From assembly GCA_039881145.1 (NCBI GenBank), contig JAYKKI010000088.1:699501-763500 (forward strand): 64,000 nt of DNA, read 5' to 3'. This stretch comes from Druceiella hillmani. Lineage: Eukaryota > Arthropoda > Insecta > Lepidoptera > Hepialidae. Under the pieces are notes generated by a model that did no database searches, was not told the DNA's origin, and saw only the letters and a list, made by a program, of their open reading frames with translations. Positions 37,901-46,400 of this stretch are shown piece after piece (positions within the stretch are counted from its first letter, which is position 1; each line of letters begins with the position of its first letter). A program made the position numbers and the translations under genes.

Positions 37901-38430
37901 AAATAAAACATACTGCCCAATACCATAAATTATTACAAAATATATAATGATACTTTTAAGACTCTTTTTTGAGTTTTTCTAAATTAAGCTAACATAAAAA
38001 AATCTAAATTTCTAGTTACCATAAACAAATTCAATCAATTGTAAAGAATCTATAAAAATGATTTAGTTAATGGTCTTATATAAAAAAAATATATTTCACA
38101 AATCTATTTTCAAAATAAGAAAAGTTTATTTCAAACATATTGGTTGCCATGAACAATTCAATTTTTTTTTTCATCCATTCTTTTAATAATCTAGAATATA
38201 TACTTTTATTTAATATAAAGAAATTGTAATCCAAATTAAAAATATCCCCTATTAACTATTAATTTTTTAAATACCAGCGTTTCATTCTATGTAAATACAG
38301 CTAATCCCATAAAGTGATAATACAATATTAGACAGTGTACCTGAAGACGTTCAAGCTGATCACATTCTTCCAACATTTGTCGCTGCTCCTGGATCATTTG
38401 CCTGCGACGCTTAATCATAGCCAATTCCAT
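19504..38430 (-). CDS. Unrecognised nuclear-type protein, 684 residues, eight coding exons
   Basis: Eight exons (38439-38341, 37196-37170, 36508-35602, 29234-29131, 28310-28053, 25994-25914, 24890-24722, 19922-19504) join with GT..AG borders and matching phases into one frame from the ATG at 38430 to TAG. Order in the protein: residues 1-30 a charged helix (MELAMIKRRRQMIQEQRQML); 40-150 rich in N, Q, G, R, P and Y; 150-200 basic, PGYAGPVWEGN; 200-320 helical and basic (LELCLGEILREVKENVEKSG, KENIRNRIRKTMINKYAHTV); 380-430 strongly acidic; 475-545 with a possible RRM-like beta-alpha-beta pattern (RLYMVKLFGRP, NLLIIGCGTEEDRDRLLAAS); 560-684 an acidic tail ending RRSSRFPK. This composition suggests a nuclear RNA- or chromatin-associated protein. 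I cannot name a family. Introns hold several transposons and a 73-bp minisatellite. Confidence 0.85.
20569..21194 (+). mobile_element. piggyBac-like non-autonomous element, copy 2
   Basis: TTAA at both ends with inverted termini (left TTAAACTGTCTGAGTGCC, right reading TTAACCGTTTTGGTGCC on the minus strand). It carries an intact 63-codon acidic ORF at 20774-20965 (MSEYKNNLRENDHFSSC...) on the plus strand. It is in the last intron of the 684-residue gene, antisense to it. Confidence 0.87.
20774..20965 (+). CDS. Short acidic ORF of piggyBac-like element
   Basis: 63 codons, rich in Ser, Asp and Glu (EESDSG, LSDSDNSDDN). piggyBac transposases commonly begin with such an acidic Ser-rich N-terminus, so this is best read as the leftover N-terminal piece of a transposase whose catalytic part was deleted. 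Whether it is translated is unknown. Confidence 0.45.
   Translation: MSEYKNNLRENDHFSSCEESDSGCDIVLRSQFGVIQILSDSDNSDDNNYFADTEDVPDCENTM
21200..22120. other. Intronic DNA, no gene seen
   Basis: No recognisable exon, RNA or element. AT-rich with scattered slightly GC-richer patches. Confidence 0.35.
22165..22396 (+). pseudogene. Possible non-LTR element C-terminal zinc-knuckle relic
   Basis: An open stretch encodes CLCRNCVQVESNTEHIFDCHTI. The C-x2-C-x8-H-x4-C spacing and NTEHIF core resemble the CCHC block at the end of ORF2 in R1/Jockey-type elements. The flanks do not extend the similarity convincingly. Confidence 0.45.
22400..23680. other. Intronic DNA, no gene seen
   Basis: Holds a 63-codon ORF at 22581-22772 that I cannot assign, and a small duplication of CTGTGTGAGTTCAAAATATA at 23102-23152. 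Confidence 0.35.
23689..24615. repeat. 73-bp minisatellite, ~12 units, with palindromic core
   Basis: About twelve units of 73 bp. Each contains GTTGCTTATAAGCAAC (a perfect 16-bp palindrome) followed by GTACGCGTAC (a perfect 10-bp palindrome), then TTGAGGGTTAAGAGGGCTTG. Three units are preceded by an extra AGAGTGTTAGTGTAG segment, which gives a partly alternating higher-order pattern. The last two units have TTATAT in place of TTATAA. It lies in the last intron of the 684-residue gene. Confidence 0.95.
24722..24890 (-). CDS. 684-residue gene, RRM-like exon
   Basis: Acceptor TTCCTTAG, donor GTAAGT. Encodes LFGRPTLPKRHLLAKFLSPY and LLIIGCGTEEDRDRLLAASG, ending in phase 1. The 73-bp minisatellite begins 107 bp past its donor. 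Confidence 0.88.
25258..25819 (+). mobile_element. piggyBac-like non-autonomous element, copy 3
   Basis: Right end TTAA at 25816 with the usual ACTAAAACGGTTAA terminus. Left end begins TTATCTGTTTGAGTGCC, so the left TTAA is mutated. The nested GAGCGCCATCG...CGATGGCGCTC inverted repeat is clear. The acidic ORF has lost its start through a deletion near 25478. Confidence 0.82.
25914..25994 (-). CDS. 684-residue gene, exon LILAILNNEPIP
   Basis: Acceptor TATTGCAG, donor GTAAGT. 27 codons (ending FKSRLYMVK), phase 0 at both ends; starts the RRM-like segment. Confidence 0.87.
26151..26177. repeat. Perfect hairpin, 12-bp arms
   Basis: TAGGAATGACTT and its complement AAGTCATTCCTA around a 3-nt loop. 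Confidence 0.85.
26700..27560 (+). pseudogene. RTE-type non-LTR retrotransposon relic
   Basis: Following the frames gives RQ-DTISPKLFTLVVEDVFK, then LRFVDDIVLFDE. In the latter the catalytic box normally read FADD has become FVDD. Further on come FNQCVLPILTYGAETWITTK, ERKLVGIS and KLKWQWAGHIA, and finally a GRPRMRW-like and NRTGW end. These are the RT and C-terminal blocks of the RTE endonuclease-reverse-transcriptase family common in insects. Stops and frameshifts show it is inactive; the endonuclease half is absent. Confidence 0.85.
27560..28050. other. Intronic DNA, no gene seen
   Basis: Between the RTE relic and the acidic exon; nothing recognised. Confidence 0.35.
28053..28310 (-). CDS. 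684-residue gene, acidic exon
   Basis: Acceptor AAATTACAG, donor GTAAGT. 86 codons, Glu/Asp/Gly-rich in the middle, then MDRLERLIEQKLPFILPRF. Phase 0 at both ends. Confidence 0.88.
28440..28700. repeat. Possible dispersed element starting TACTAGCGTGACCC
   Basis: The TACTAGCGTGACCCGTACGA start resembles a repeat end that is very common in insect genomes. No terminal repeat or coding sequence confirms the limits. Confidence 0.3.
29131..29234 (-). CDS. 684-residue gene, exon NASNAEDEDTKEW
   Basis: Acceptor TTGCAAAG, donor GTTTGT. Completes the split glycine codon and encodes KMNTQTVTAAKLNKLLLK, ending in phase 0. Confidence 0.85.
29749..30105 (+). repeat. Tandem duplication (~175 bp x2) with inserted inverted copy
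   Basis: Segments starting at about 29749 (TTAGACAGGGCAAACCAACA) and about 29921 (TTAGACAGGGCAGACCAACC) are tandem copies. The second copy has gained a reverse-complement piece, which creates a hairpin with arms 29949-29975 and 29984-30010 (one mismatch). Confidence 0.8.
30110..31290. other. Intronic DNA, no gene seen
   Basis: A GC-richer patch at 30610-30720 holds no exon I can support. Confidence 0.35.
31295..31350 (+). promoter_or_regulatory. TATA box and splice donor upstream of piggyBac-like ORF
   Basis: TATATAAATAG at 31295-31305 is followed about 40 bp later by TTTAG|GTAAGT (donor at 31345). Together they look like a promoter with a short leader exon. An acceptor (CTCACAG) at 31792-31798 opens five bases before the ATG at 31804. 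Confidence 0.35.
31799..32045 (+). mobile_element. piggyBac-like fragment, copy 4 (ORF part only)
   Basis: Similarity to the other copies begins at CATAATGTC and ends in TTTTCTTTGT. Neither terminus nor TTAA is present, and the unrelated flanks start abruptly. The 63-codon acidic ORF is intact. Confidence 0.75.
31804..31995 (+). CDS. Intact acidic ORF, possibly exonised transposase N-terminus
   Basis: 63 codons, MSEYENNSSENDRFSSC to DCENTM, stop TGA. The sequence is close to copy 2. It is directly preceded by an AG acceptor and, 460 bp upstream, by a TATA box and strong donor, so it could be the coding exon of a small two-exon transcript. This is a hypothesis: no transcript evidence can be seen, and fragments of a transposon can keep an ORF by chance for a short time. 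Confidence 0.4.
   Translation: MSEYENNSSENDRFSSCEESDSGSDIVVRSQFGVMQILSDSDNSDDNNYFADTEDVLDCENTM
32039..32106 (+). repeat. Tandem duplication (~34 bp x2)
   Basis: TTTCTTTGTGTGTGTGTTTA plus CAGTAGCTGTTGTAA occurs twice in a row at the end of the piggyBac-like fragment. Confidence 0.85.
32107..32890 (+). pseudogene. Mariner-type transposase relic, internally deleted
   Basis: The first part reads as the mariner N-terminal helix-turn-helix region in broken frames (AYKCYKSFK-GCELAEDLPRPG-PSTT, then IRELVRQLNIDKMSVHRILT). This corresponds to the ARVFEW-FKRF...GRPSTS and MSVHRIL blocks of mariner transposases. The last part (32660-32815) reads ELKAISPSAYQKCMEQWVRH followed by CIANNGDNFEGDK, the conserved mariner C-terminus. 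The central catalytic DDD region is missing, so an internal deletion joined the ends. No terminal repeats were identified. Confidence 0.8.
32900..34330. other. Intronic DNA, no gene seen
   Basis: AT-rich; nothing recognised. Confidence 0.35.
34344..34356 (+). promoter_or_regulatory. YY1-type motif AAGATGGCGGC
   Basis: AAGATGGCGGC is the extended YY1/Pho consensus, often found at starts of animal genes, and its ATG opens a short frame (MAASMMHIQ...). No following exon was found. Confidence 0.25.
34540..34975 (+). repeat. Dispersed repeat R2, single unit with tail
   Basis: Related to the unit and 3' flank of the 45-46 kb array: a TTTTAGAGCGTAC...ATATACACTACTACT-like segment, then GTTCATGACCTACCCC, then the tail GATATGGCGAAACTATAAGG...CAGAACCCTAAAAA. 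The same tail occurs at 46150-46245, so both came from one element family. Confidence 0.65.
35602..36508 (-). CDS. 684-residue gene, large exon
   Basis: 907 nt. Acceptor GATTTCAG sits directly before ATGCGG; donor ACAG|GTATCT. Holds the low-complexity N/Q/G region and the basic helical domain. The long opposite-strand ORFs here are shadows. Confidence 0.92.
36510..38330. other. Introns of the 684-residue gene, no further gene seen
   Basis: Contains the 27-nt microexon and a 28-bp tandem duplication (TGTATAATGATACAACAAAA core) at 37796-37852. Confidence 0.4.
37170..37196 (-). CDS. 684-residue gene, 27-nt microexon
   Basis: Acceptor ATTTTAG, donor GTAAGT. Encodes GQAGNWQQS in phase 0 at both ends, so skipping it would keep the frame. 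Confidence 0.75.
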
Positions 38431-38439
38431 GTCAATGTC
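38341..38439 (-). CDS. 684-residue gene, exon with start codon
   Basis: Acceptor AATTCCAG, donor GTACAC. ATG at 38430-38428 follows GACATTGAC; upstream sequence in this exon is taken as 5'UTR, though an in-frame upstream exon is possible. Encodes a charged helix in phase 0. Confidence 0.8.
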
Positions 38440-38444
38440 CTGGA

Positions 38445-40370
38445 ATTAAAATTTTGATAAAATCTTGTATTATGAGTATTTAACCCTACGTTTTAACATT
38501 TACTTTAAATGTAACATGTATGTTAGCTAATGCACGAGAATAACGGTTGTCTCTCAATGTTTATTTTAAAAATCAACATGTTGTATCATACTCATGTTGT
38601 TTTTGCCTTTATTGATTGTTAATTTACTATATTTTAATGCTATTTGTTGACTTGAGAGAAAAGAATAGCGTCATGTAATTTTATGAACACAAAGAAAAGG
38701 ATGGAGATATATCATGAATAAGGCAGGGGTGCATTCTTACAGGTTGTTTAGTTTCTGTTGCAATTTGAACAATGTTTATTCGATATATCACTTTCAACGT
38801 CAGCCTCAAATTGTTGATTGGAAATTTGTTATTTTTTAGATAGTTGTTGGTAACAAATGGATTGTCTCCCCCGATTCGTGAATAAGGATTTTATTGGTAT
38901 TTTTTTAAAGGCAAAATACTTTTTATGAGATGTATAACGATGTGTGTAGGTATCTAATTTATTAACATAATTTTTATAAAAGGTAATTATAAAAATTTGT
39001 CACGTTACCTGTCAGTTTGTTGAATTCATTCTACTAGTAGGGCCAAATTTACTACATTATTGAAAGATATATTTAAATAAGCTATAAAGGCTACCGTAAC
39101 ACGTCCACTCTTTTAGCTAGCTTTAGAGTAAAGTGAAACAAGGTACTATTTTAAAGCATGTAGCTATTGGAATAAAAGTTTCATTATGATAAAACATGCA
39201 TATGTCTGCTTAAAGGCCAATTATTCTGTAACATTTATATTATTCATAAAGTAACATACAACATAGGGCTGATTACCAAGATAGGTAATAGATCGTAAAT
39301 CAAAATCAGTTTTAAAATTATCAATATATTTAACAAGCTCTGATGAGTTTTATTACATTAGAAGGTTTTACAATCTATTTGTAGTAGAATAATCAAGTTG
39401 GTTAACGTATTTTAAGATTTTAACCATTGTTGCAAACTTAGTTTTCTTATATTATTAAAATCTTTCATCAGTCTTAAATAATTTAAGAAACGTAAAACTC
39501 TATTTATCGATGGGGACTGAGAAGTACACCTGGAGTAATGAGGATTGAAACTATTTATTGCCCGCATTTCACATAATAAAACACATAGGTAATGAACTTA
39601 CACGATAAATGTCTGAAAAATTGCCTTGTTAGTTTATTATTAGTGTAAACATGAACACTGTAAATAAACTATCCTGTCATGTTTGCAGTAATTTGTCACG
39701 AATGTAATATTGCAGTTGCAAGTTATTCTTTAGACAGATATGTTCCATTCCCTTTGAACAGTTATCATAAATTAATCAAAAATTGCTAAACTGGGTGGTT
39801 AAATCCATAGAATTTAATGAATGCAATTGTTACTTATGGAATTGCAGACAGATTGCAACATAGTGTGAAAAAGAATGTTGCATTAACTAATGCAGCCAGG
39901 AGTTTTTGACAAATAAAAAAAATCAAAATTAATATTGTAGATGGAATTTATAAACCAGATTGACTGTATAGTTATTGTATTCATGAGAACAAAAGTATTC
40001 AGGTTGCTTCGACAACCATTGTACAACCCTTCTGTTTGCTGTTCTTATATGTTTAAAACGTCGAAATATTGATTGAATTTATTGACGATACTCATATGAA
40101 CAGTACCACAAGAACTAGAGATATAATTTGCAAGTTTCTTGCGCGATTTTTATTGTTTGAAATATAGCGCAAGACTTTTTGCATGTGGAAAAACGTGTTA
40201 AAAATATTTTCACTATTCTTAACGGGAAAATGTCATTTCATATAAATCAATTTACGTCTACAATCTTAAATACATTTATTAATTATCAGTATGCGTTATG
40301 ATTTTAACTACGGTTTTCTATGAATTTATACTGTTTAAACATGAAATCATAATTTACATTTAGGCTAATA
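38445..40370. other. Spacer/5' intron between divergent genes
   Basis: The 5' untranslated exon and promoter of the 684-residue gene should lie here or just right of it. A minus-strand GTAAGT donor at 39597-39602 and a GTAACT donor at 40373-40378 are candidates, but neither exon can be fixed. Confidence 0.35.
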
Positions 40371-40383
40371 GTTACTTGGAAAC
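40371..40383 (+). promoter_or_regulatory. X-box-like site at start of the 78-residue gene
   Basis: GTTACT-T-GGAAAC fits RYYNYY-N-RRNRAC with strong half sites and ends one base before the ATG of the 78-residue gene. The local sequence (40371-40500) is richer in CpG than its surroundings, as for a promoter. Confidence 0.4.
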
Positions 40384-40384
40384 A

Positions 40385-40430
40385 ATGGCGTCGCTGTTCT
40401 TAGTCAGCAAGATAACGGGACGCGAAGTAG
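40385..40430 (+). CDS. 78-residue gene, exon 1
   Basis: Encodes MASLFLVSKITGREV plus one base; donor TAG|GTAAAA. Confidence 0.6.
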
Positions 40431-43400
40431 GTAAAAAATATACGTCAATAGTTTCAATTAACGGTACTGGGCGTACGCAGTAAATGAACTGGGTTTTTAA
40501 ACTTATTTAATTATAGATACATAATAATGATAAAATTAGCAAAAATTAGCGAATATCTGTTTTAAAGATTGTTAGTACTCTTAAGAGGAAATCAGTGACA
40601 TGCCAAATTACAATGAAAATGGTGGACGTTTCAAAGAAAAAAGTTCAGTGTAATAGTAAATACAATACTTTACATTCATATTTCCTCGGTTGTTACGGCG
40701 CATCATCATGATTGCAGATAGTATTAAAAAACTGAAGAAATATATCTAATAACAGAGTTAAAAGGTAAAAACGCAATTATCTCGTAAGTCACAACACCCC
40801 GGCGTCACGAATTACAGGCAAGTGAAATTTTATTAGCTTCTCAAACTTTTTGTTTATTCTCTTTGTGTTTGCTCTCTATAATTTATGGTATTTTAATTTT
40901 TCAATGTTGTTAATATTCTCAGTCGCAAAGATAACTGATGGATATCTCTACGTTATGTTTCCAAATTATTGTAACATAAATAATAATCAGGAGTAATTTT
41001 TCTGACTCGTTATTTTAGATGGTCGTAACAGATTCAAGATTTAGGATAATATGGCCAGTCCGACAAGATGGTTAACTGTAATATTTCAATGCTCTTTCAC
41101 TGCAGGTCTTTATTTAATACCGTAATGGCAACTAGTGCGTACAACGTCTACAAGTTTTGCTGCAACGGTTTTTTTTTCTAAAAAGAAAAAAATATCTTTT
41201 ATATGTATCCAAAATAAAATTTAACAGAAACTACTTTGAATTAATTTTGCTTTTTTTTGCATATTTTAATACTTTTTTATTAACAATATCAAATAAAATT
41301 CATTGATAATTGATGTTAAATATGTCTGAATAATTTTTTTAATTTTCTGTTTACATCAAGCTTTATATAGAATATGTTCTCATTTATAACAAAATTGGTA
41401 AAAAAGAAATAAAATCATAGAAAAAACCATAATTTACACCTAAAAATCATCTATAAAAACATTTTTTCTGATCCTACTCAATATTTTATCGACATGGAGA
41501 CTTATTGTCGGTGAGTGTTGCAAGTTGTGTTTGTCGATCAAATTGAGGGATGATTAATTTTATCAATGTTATAGCTCATGAGGATTAAAGCTATGTTAGT
41601 GGAATAGAATAACTTCACTTAAACCCTCACGAATCGTATGTGAATTGTGTTTACGAATATATATAATAGCACGTTTTGTAAAGACATTATTTATTTCATG
41701 TAAAATTAAAGAAAAAATGTAATAATTCCAATTTTATTAATTAAACAAGAAGCAACATGCTTACACCATTTTGCTGGCATCGAAACTGAGTCTTGTACAC
41801 ATTTTTAAATAGTAATAAAATAAAAACTTAGTTCATTTTTTATTTTATAATCTAAATTATAAATGCTTTTACTTATAAACAGCAAAAATTATGGTTCTCT
41901 CCTACAGTTGACACCCATTTTTATCTTGTGTTCCCAGCAGGCATTTCCATTTCATCGATTCCTATTAAAACATTTCTGACGTTGTGACTTTGTCACGCAA
42001 CGTTTTTTATAAGATCAAAACACACAAATCTTTTTTACCTTTGAAAATTATATTCTGGAAGTTATGCAATGTATTTGAACTCCCAACTTTTACTTTTGTG
42101 TTGACTTTCAGCTTCTTTTTTATTATAGGCATAGCGAGACGTTTATTTGAAAAAGGAGATATGTAATTGCATATGTAATTGGTTCTTATAAACTTTTCCA
42201 TTTAAAATGTTTTCTTTAACTTCTATTTTATTAGATTACTAAACAACATAGCCATTATAAAAAAAATATGTTAACCATTTTATACTCGTATATCATTTAT
42301 TGGTTTTACAACTATCAGATCTTTTTGATCACATTTTGCACAATGTGCCAACTCCTCATTTTGTTTGAAGAAGATAACATATAAACCGTCTTATTGGGTT
42401 TATAGTATAACAATATAAGAGCAGATTGGTTTTAGATGTGGCTATTTCTTTCAATATCTTTCTTTTGTTAGAAGGCAATGAGGACATTATGGTCGATTTG
42501 TAGCATTAAAAAGTATCATCAATAATAATACTTCTGATAGAACCATGAATTTACTTATTATTCGTTTTACAGAATATTTACCTTAGGGTAACCCACCCCC
42601 CTCCGGGTATCTGTATTTTTGTCCAAATAAAGAATGCATTAGTCATGTAATAGTTCAGTTGCATATCGTCAACATTTTTATTTCATATTTAGCCAGCTTA
42701 TTAGATATATATCCTAAAGGGAAATTAACCCTTTAATGCCAATAATTGACAGATAAAGCCCATAAATATAATTATTTTTGTAGTTTTTTATAAATATATC
42801 TCATATTTCTCAAATGTGCATAAATCTGTCTTTGTTTTGTGTTTATAGCCTTTTTAGATTTACAATGAAATCCAAGAAAAAGAAATAAAAATTAAAACCA
42901 GAATAAGTCAAGCCAAATTTTTGCATATAGCAATCAAAAGAAAAAGGCCAATCAGTGCTTTTATTTCAGATCTATCTGTAATTTTTTGAGTACTCTGAAT
43001 ATGCTGATAATTTTATTGTTTTTATTATTCCAGCATTAGTTCATCTATTTATTTATTAATTAGAACCAGAATAAGTCAAGCCAACAAGTTCATGACACAT
43101 TTTTGCATATAGCAATCAAAAGAAAAAGGCCAATCAGTGCTTTTATTGCAGATCTATCTGTAATTTTTTGAGTACTCTTTATATGTTGATAATTTTATTG
43201 TTTTTATTATTCCAGCATTAGTTCATATATTTATTTGTTAATTAGAACCAGAATAAGTCAAGCCAACTAGTTCATGACACATTTTTGCATATAGCAATCA
43301 AAAGAAAAAGGCCAATCAGTGCTTTTATTGCAGATCTATCTGTAATTTTTTGAGTATTCTGAATATGTTGATAATTTTATTGTTTTTATTATTCCAGTTG

Positions 43401-46400
43401 TAATGGAATGGATCTGTTATACCTCTAGCATAACAATTGCGAACTATAGATGTCTGAACAACATTTATAGCTATATTTCTATTTGTTCTAGGCTTGTCAA
43501 GAGATCAAATTTTTATTTCTACCGGGGACCGCCCTTTGACAGAGAGTTGAATTGTATTTGATATACTCGATAGCTGAGCGCTATTTTGCTAAGTATTAGA
43601 GTAGCTAAAAACACTACCAGACAAAGCGTTTGTTGAAAAAAAAGTAATCTTAGTCGTAATCTTTCTATAATCTCTAAGTGGTCCTCAATCTTACTATTTT
43701 AAGACTCCTCTTCATTGGTGTCCTCATTTAAGCACCTTTCAATAATTTCCTCTGGACATGTTATTTTGTGACACGTTGGTTTAGAAGCCATCATACCCCT
43801 TCAAATATAACTAATTTAATTCCTCTAAATAAATACAGAACAAGAAAGTGTAAAAGTTACTTAATTTTAGAAGTTAATTTTTAATCGATCAGGTAAATGA
43901 GAATTTTGTATAATAAAATGGCCACACTTACCTGCCACTTAAGTTCCTCAGTCCCTTCCAAGATCTTACGGTCGACTAAGTTGACAATGAGAATCACCGC
44001 GATAAACAGTTTTTTTAGAGGAAGGGTAATAAATTTACACCATGCTAGTTGTAACATCTTACAACAACAAATATTAACATTTAGAATTATTTACAAAATT
44101 TAACATTTAGAATTAAATACGATTTCACTTTTTAATTATTAATAGATGTTCTATTTAAGTGCCATAAGTTCAGATAGGTAAAGAGTAATAAATTCCCTTA
44201 TTATGACTCCGCGTATAATTAGAAAACCAGTTCTTGGTACGTAATTTTATTAAGCATTTTCGCGTTCATATATACATCAATGAAATTTAGTAGAATTTGC
44301 ACGACTTCAGCTTGTGTAACGAACTACTTAGTATATTGATATATTTTATAAATGTCTCTCGTGTACTTTCATTGATTCCTCTACAACCTCAATAGATTCC
44401 TCACCAAACATTGGTGACAAACATTAATTTGCCACCCGTGGTGATGGAAATTTATACTTAAAGAATATTATTTTCACACCAATACTGGCTCCTGAACATC
44501 GTAACACTTTTATGATTGGAGAAAAGGATGTAATGGAGTAACTTTTTCACCGACTTAAAATTTTAGATCAGGAAATAGAGAGTCAAATCTAATATTTGCA
44601 AGAGAATTTAGTTTTACTAATTTTTCAATATCTATGTATGGTTCATGGAAAACAATCTTCGTATTTTCAAGATGTCAATGAATGCTTGCTGCATATTTTG
44701 ATAATGAGGGCAATATACTGTTAGCTTACTTGTAAGAAATATAAATTATAATTCACGGGTACCAACTGACACGTGGAACTATTTATTGACGTTGATATCA
44801 ATATTACAACAGCCAAAGGAGACACTGATAAAAATATTGTGCAAGTCACAGCCAAGAATAATGTGAGAGTGAAGAGAACGATGAAGAGGTTTCATGCAAT
44901 ATTCACAGTGATGGAGAAGCCTTCAGACAACATATATATTGAACCATACAAGTTTATATTCATAGCAATAATAATATAAAAAATATTCACAATTAAATGA
45001 AACTAGTGATGTAGTATTATTTCTACTTTCTTTAAATTCTTTACCACAACCTAGGTTTCGTTACATTACAACATCTTCAGGTGGGTGGGTTTCGTTTCAT
45101 TTAATTGTGAATAATGAATTTCTACAAAATTAACGCCAAATATATTCAATAAAAATGACACACTTTAGAGCTTAATCTTTCGTAAACGGACACTTATATT
45201 GAAAAAAATATATAAAATATACTTATCTGTGATAACTTTCCTTTTAATTTCTGTAATATACTACTATTGGAATACTTTATAGATATTCGAAAATAATAGA
45301 TTACGTGATAGAGAGTGGGGACACGTAACTCTAACAAAAATGACCATTTTAGAGCTTAAACTTTCGTAAACGGATCCCTATATTGAAAAAAATATATAAA
45401 ATATGCTTAACTGTGATAACTTTCCTTTTAATTTCTGTAATATACTACTATTGGAATACTTTATAGATATTCGAAAATAATAGATTACGTGATAGAGTGG
45501 GGTCACGTAACTCTAACAAAAATGACCATTTTAGAGCTTAAACTTTCGGAAACGGACACTTATATTGAAAAAAAAAAAATATAATGTATACTTATCTGTG
45601 ATAATTTTCCTTTTAATTTAATTAATATACTATTATTGGAATACTTTATAGATATTCGAAAATAATAGTTTACGTGATAGAGTGGGGACACGTAACTAAC
45701 AAAAATGACCATTTTAGAGCTTAAACTTTCGTAAACGGATCCCTATATTAAAAAAAATATAAAATATGCTTATCTGTGATAATTTTCCTTTTAATTTCTA
45801 TAATATACTATTATTGGAATACTTTATAGATATTCGAAAATAATAGAGAGTGGGGTCACGTAACTCTAACAAAAATGACTATTTTAGAGCTTAAACTTTC
45901 GGAAACGGACACTTATATTGAAAAAAAAATATATATAATATATACTTATCTGTGATAATTTTCCTTTTAATTTCTTTAATATATATACTTTTCAGATATT
46001 CGAAAATAATAGTTTACGTGATAGAGAGTGTATGCATGTAACTCTAACAAAAATGACCCACTTTAGAGCTTAATCTTTCGTAAACGGATCCCTGTATTGA
46101 AACAGTGTTCATGACATACCCCCAATATCATTGAAAGACGTTATAAATACGCTTTATAACAACAGTCTGCGAGTAAAATGGCTGAGACATACAGATGGAT
46201 ATGGCGAAACTGTAAGAGATCCTAGTTTAGTTACAGAACCTTAAAAAAGGGATTTAAGAATGAATATATTCTTTTCAACTGATTCTCTCACTCCCCAGAT
46301 TGTACGTACCGGTATTTACGAAATTGCCGATAAAATTGAACTTCAAAGACGATCCGAACTTGAAATGGCACATCCAACAAAGCGAAGAACGTCTTCACTT

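Noticed and set aside
44773..44979. 68-codon ORF MELFIDVDINITTAK...
   Set aside because: No splice context, homology or codon signal I can support; left unannotated.
14175..46299. DRC8 with a 32-kb last intron containing a whole antisense gene
   Set aside because: The phase fits, but the same exon fits the 78-residue gene better in another frame and closer to its start. Kept only as an alternative in the findings.
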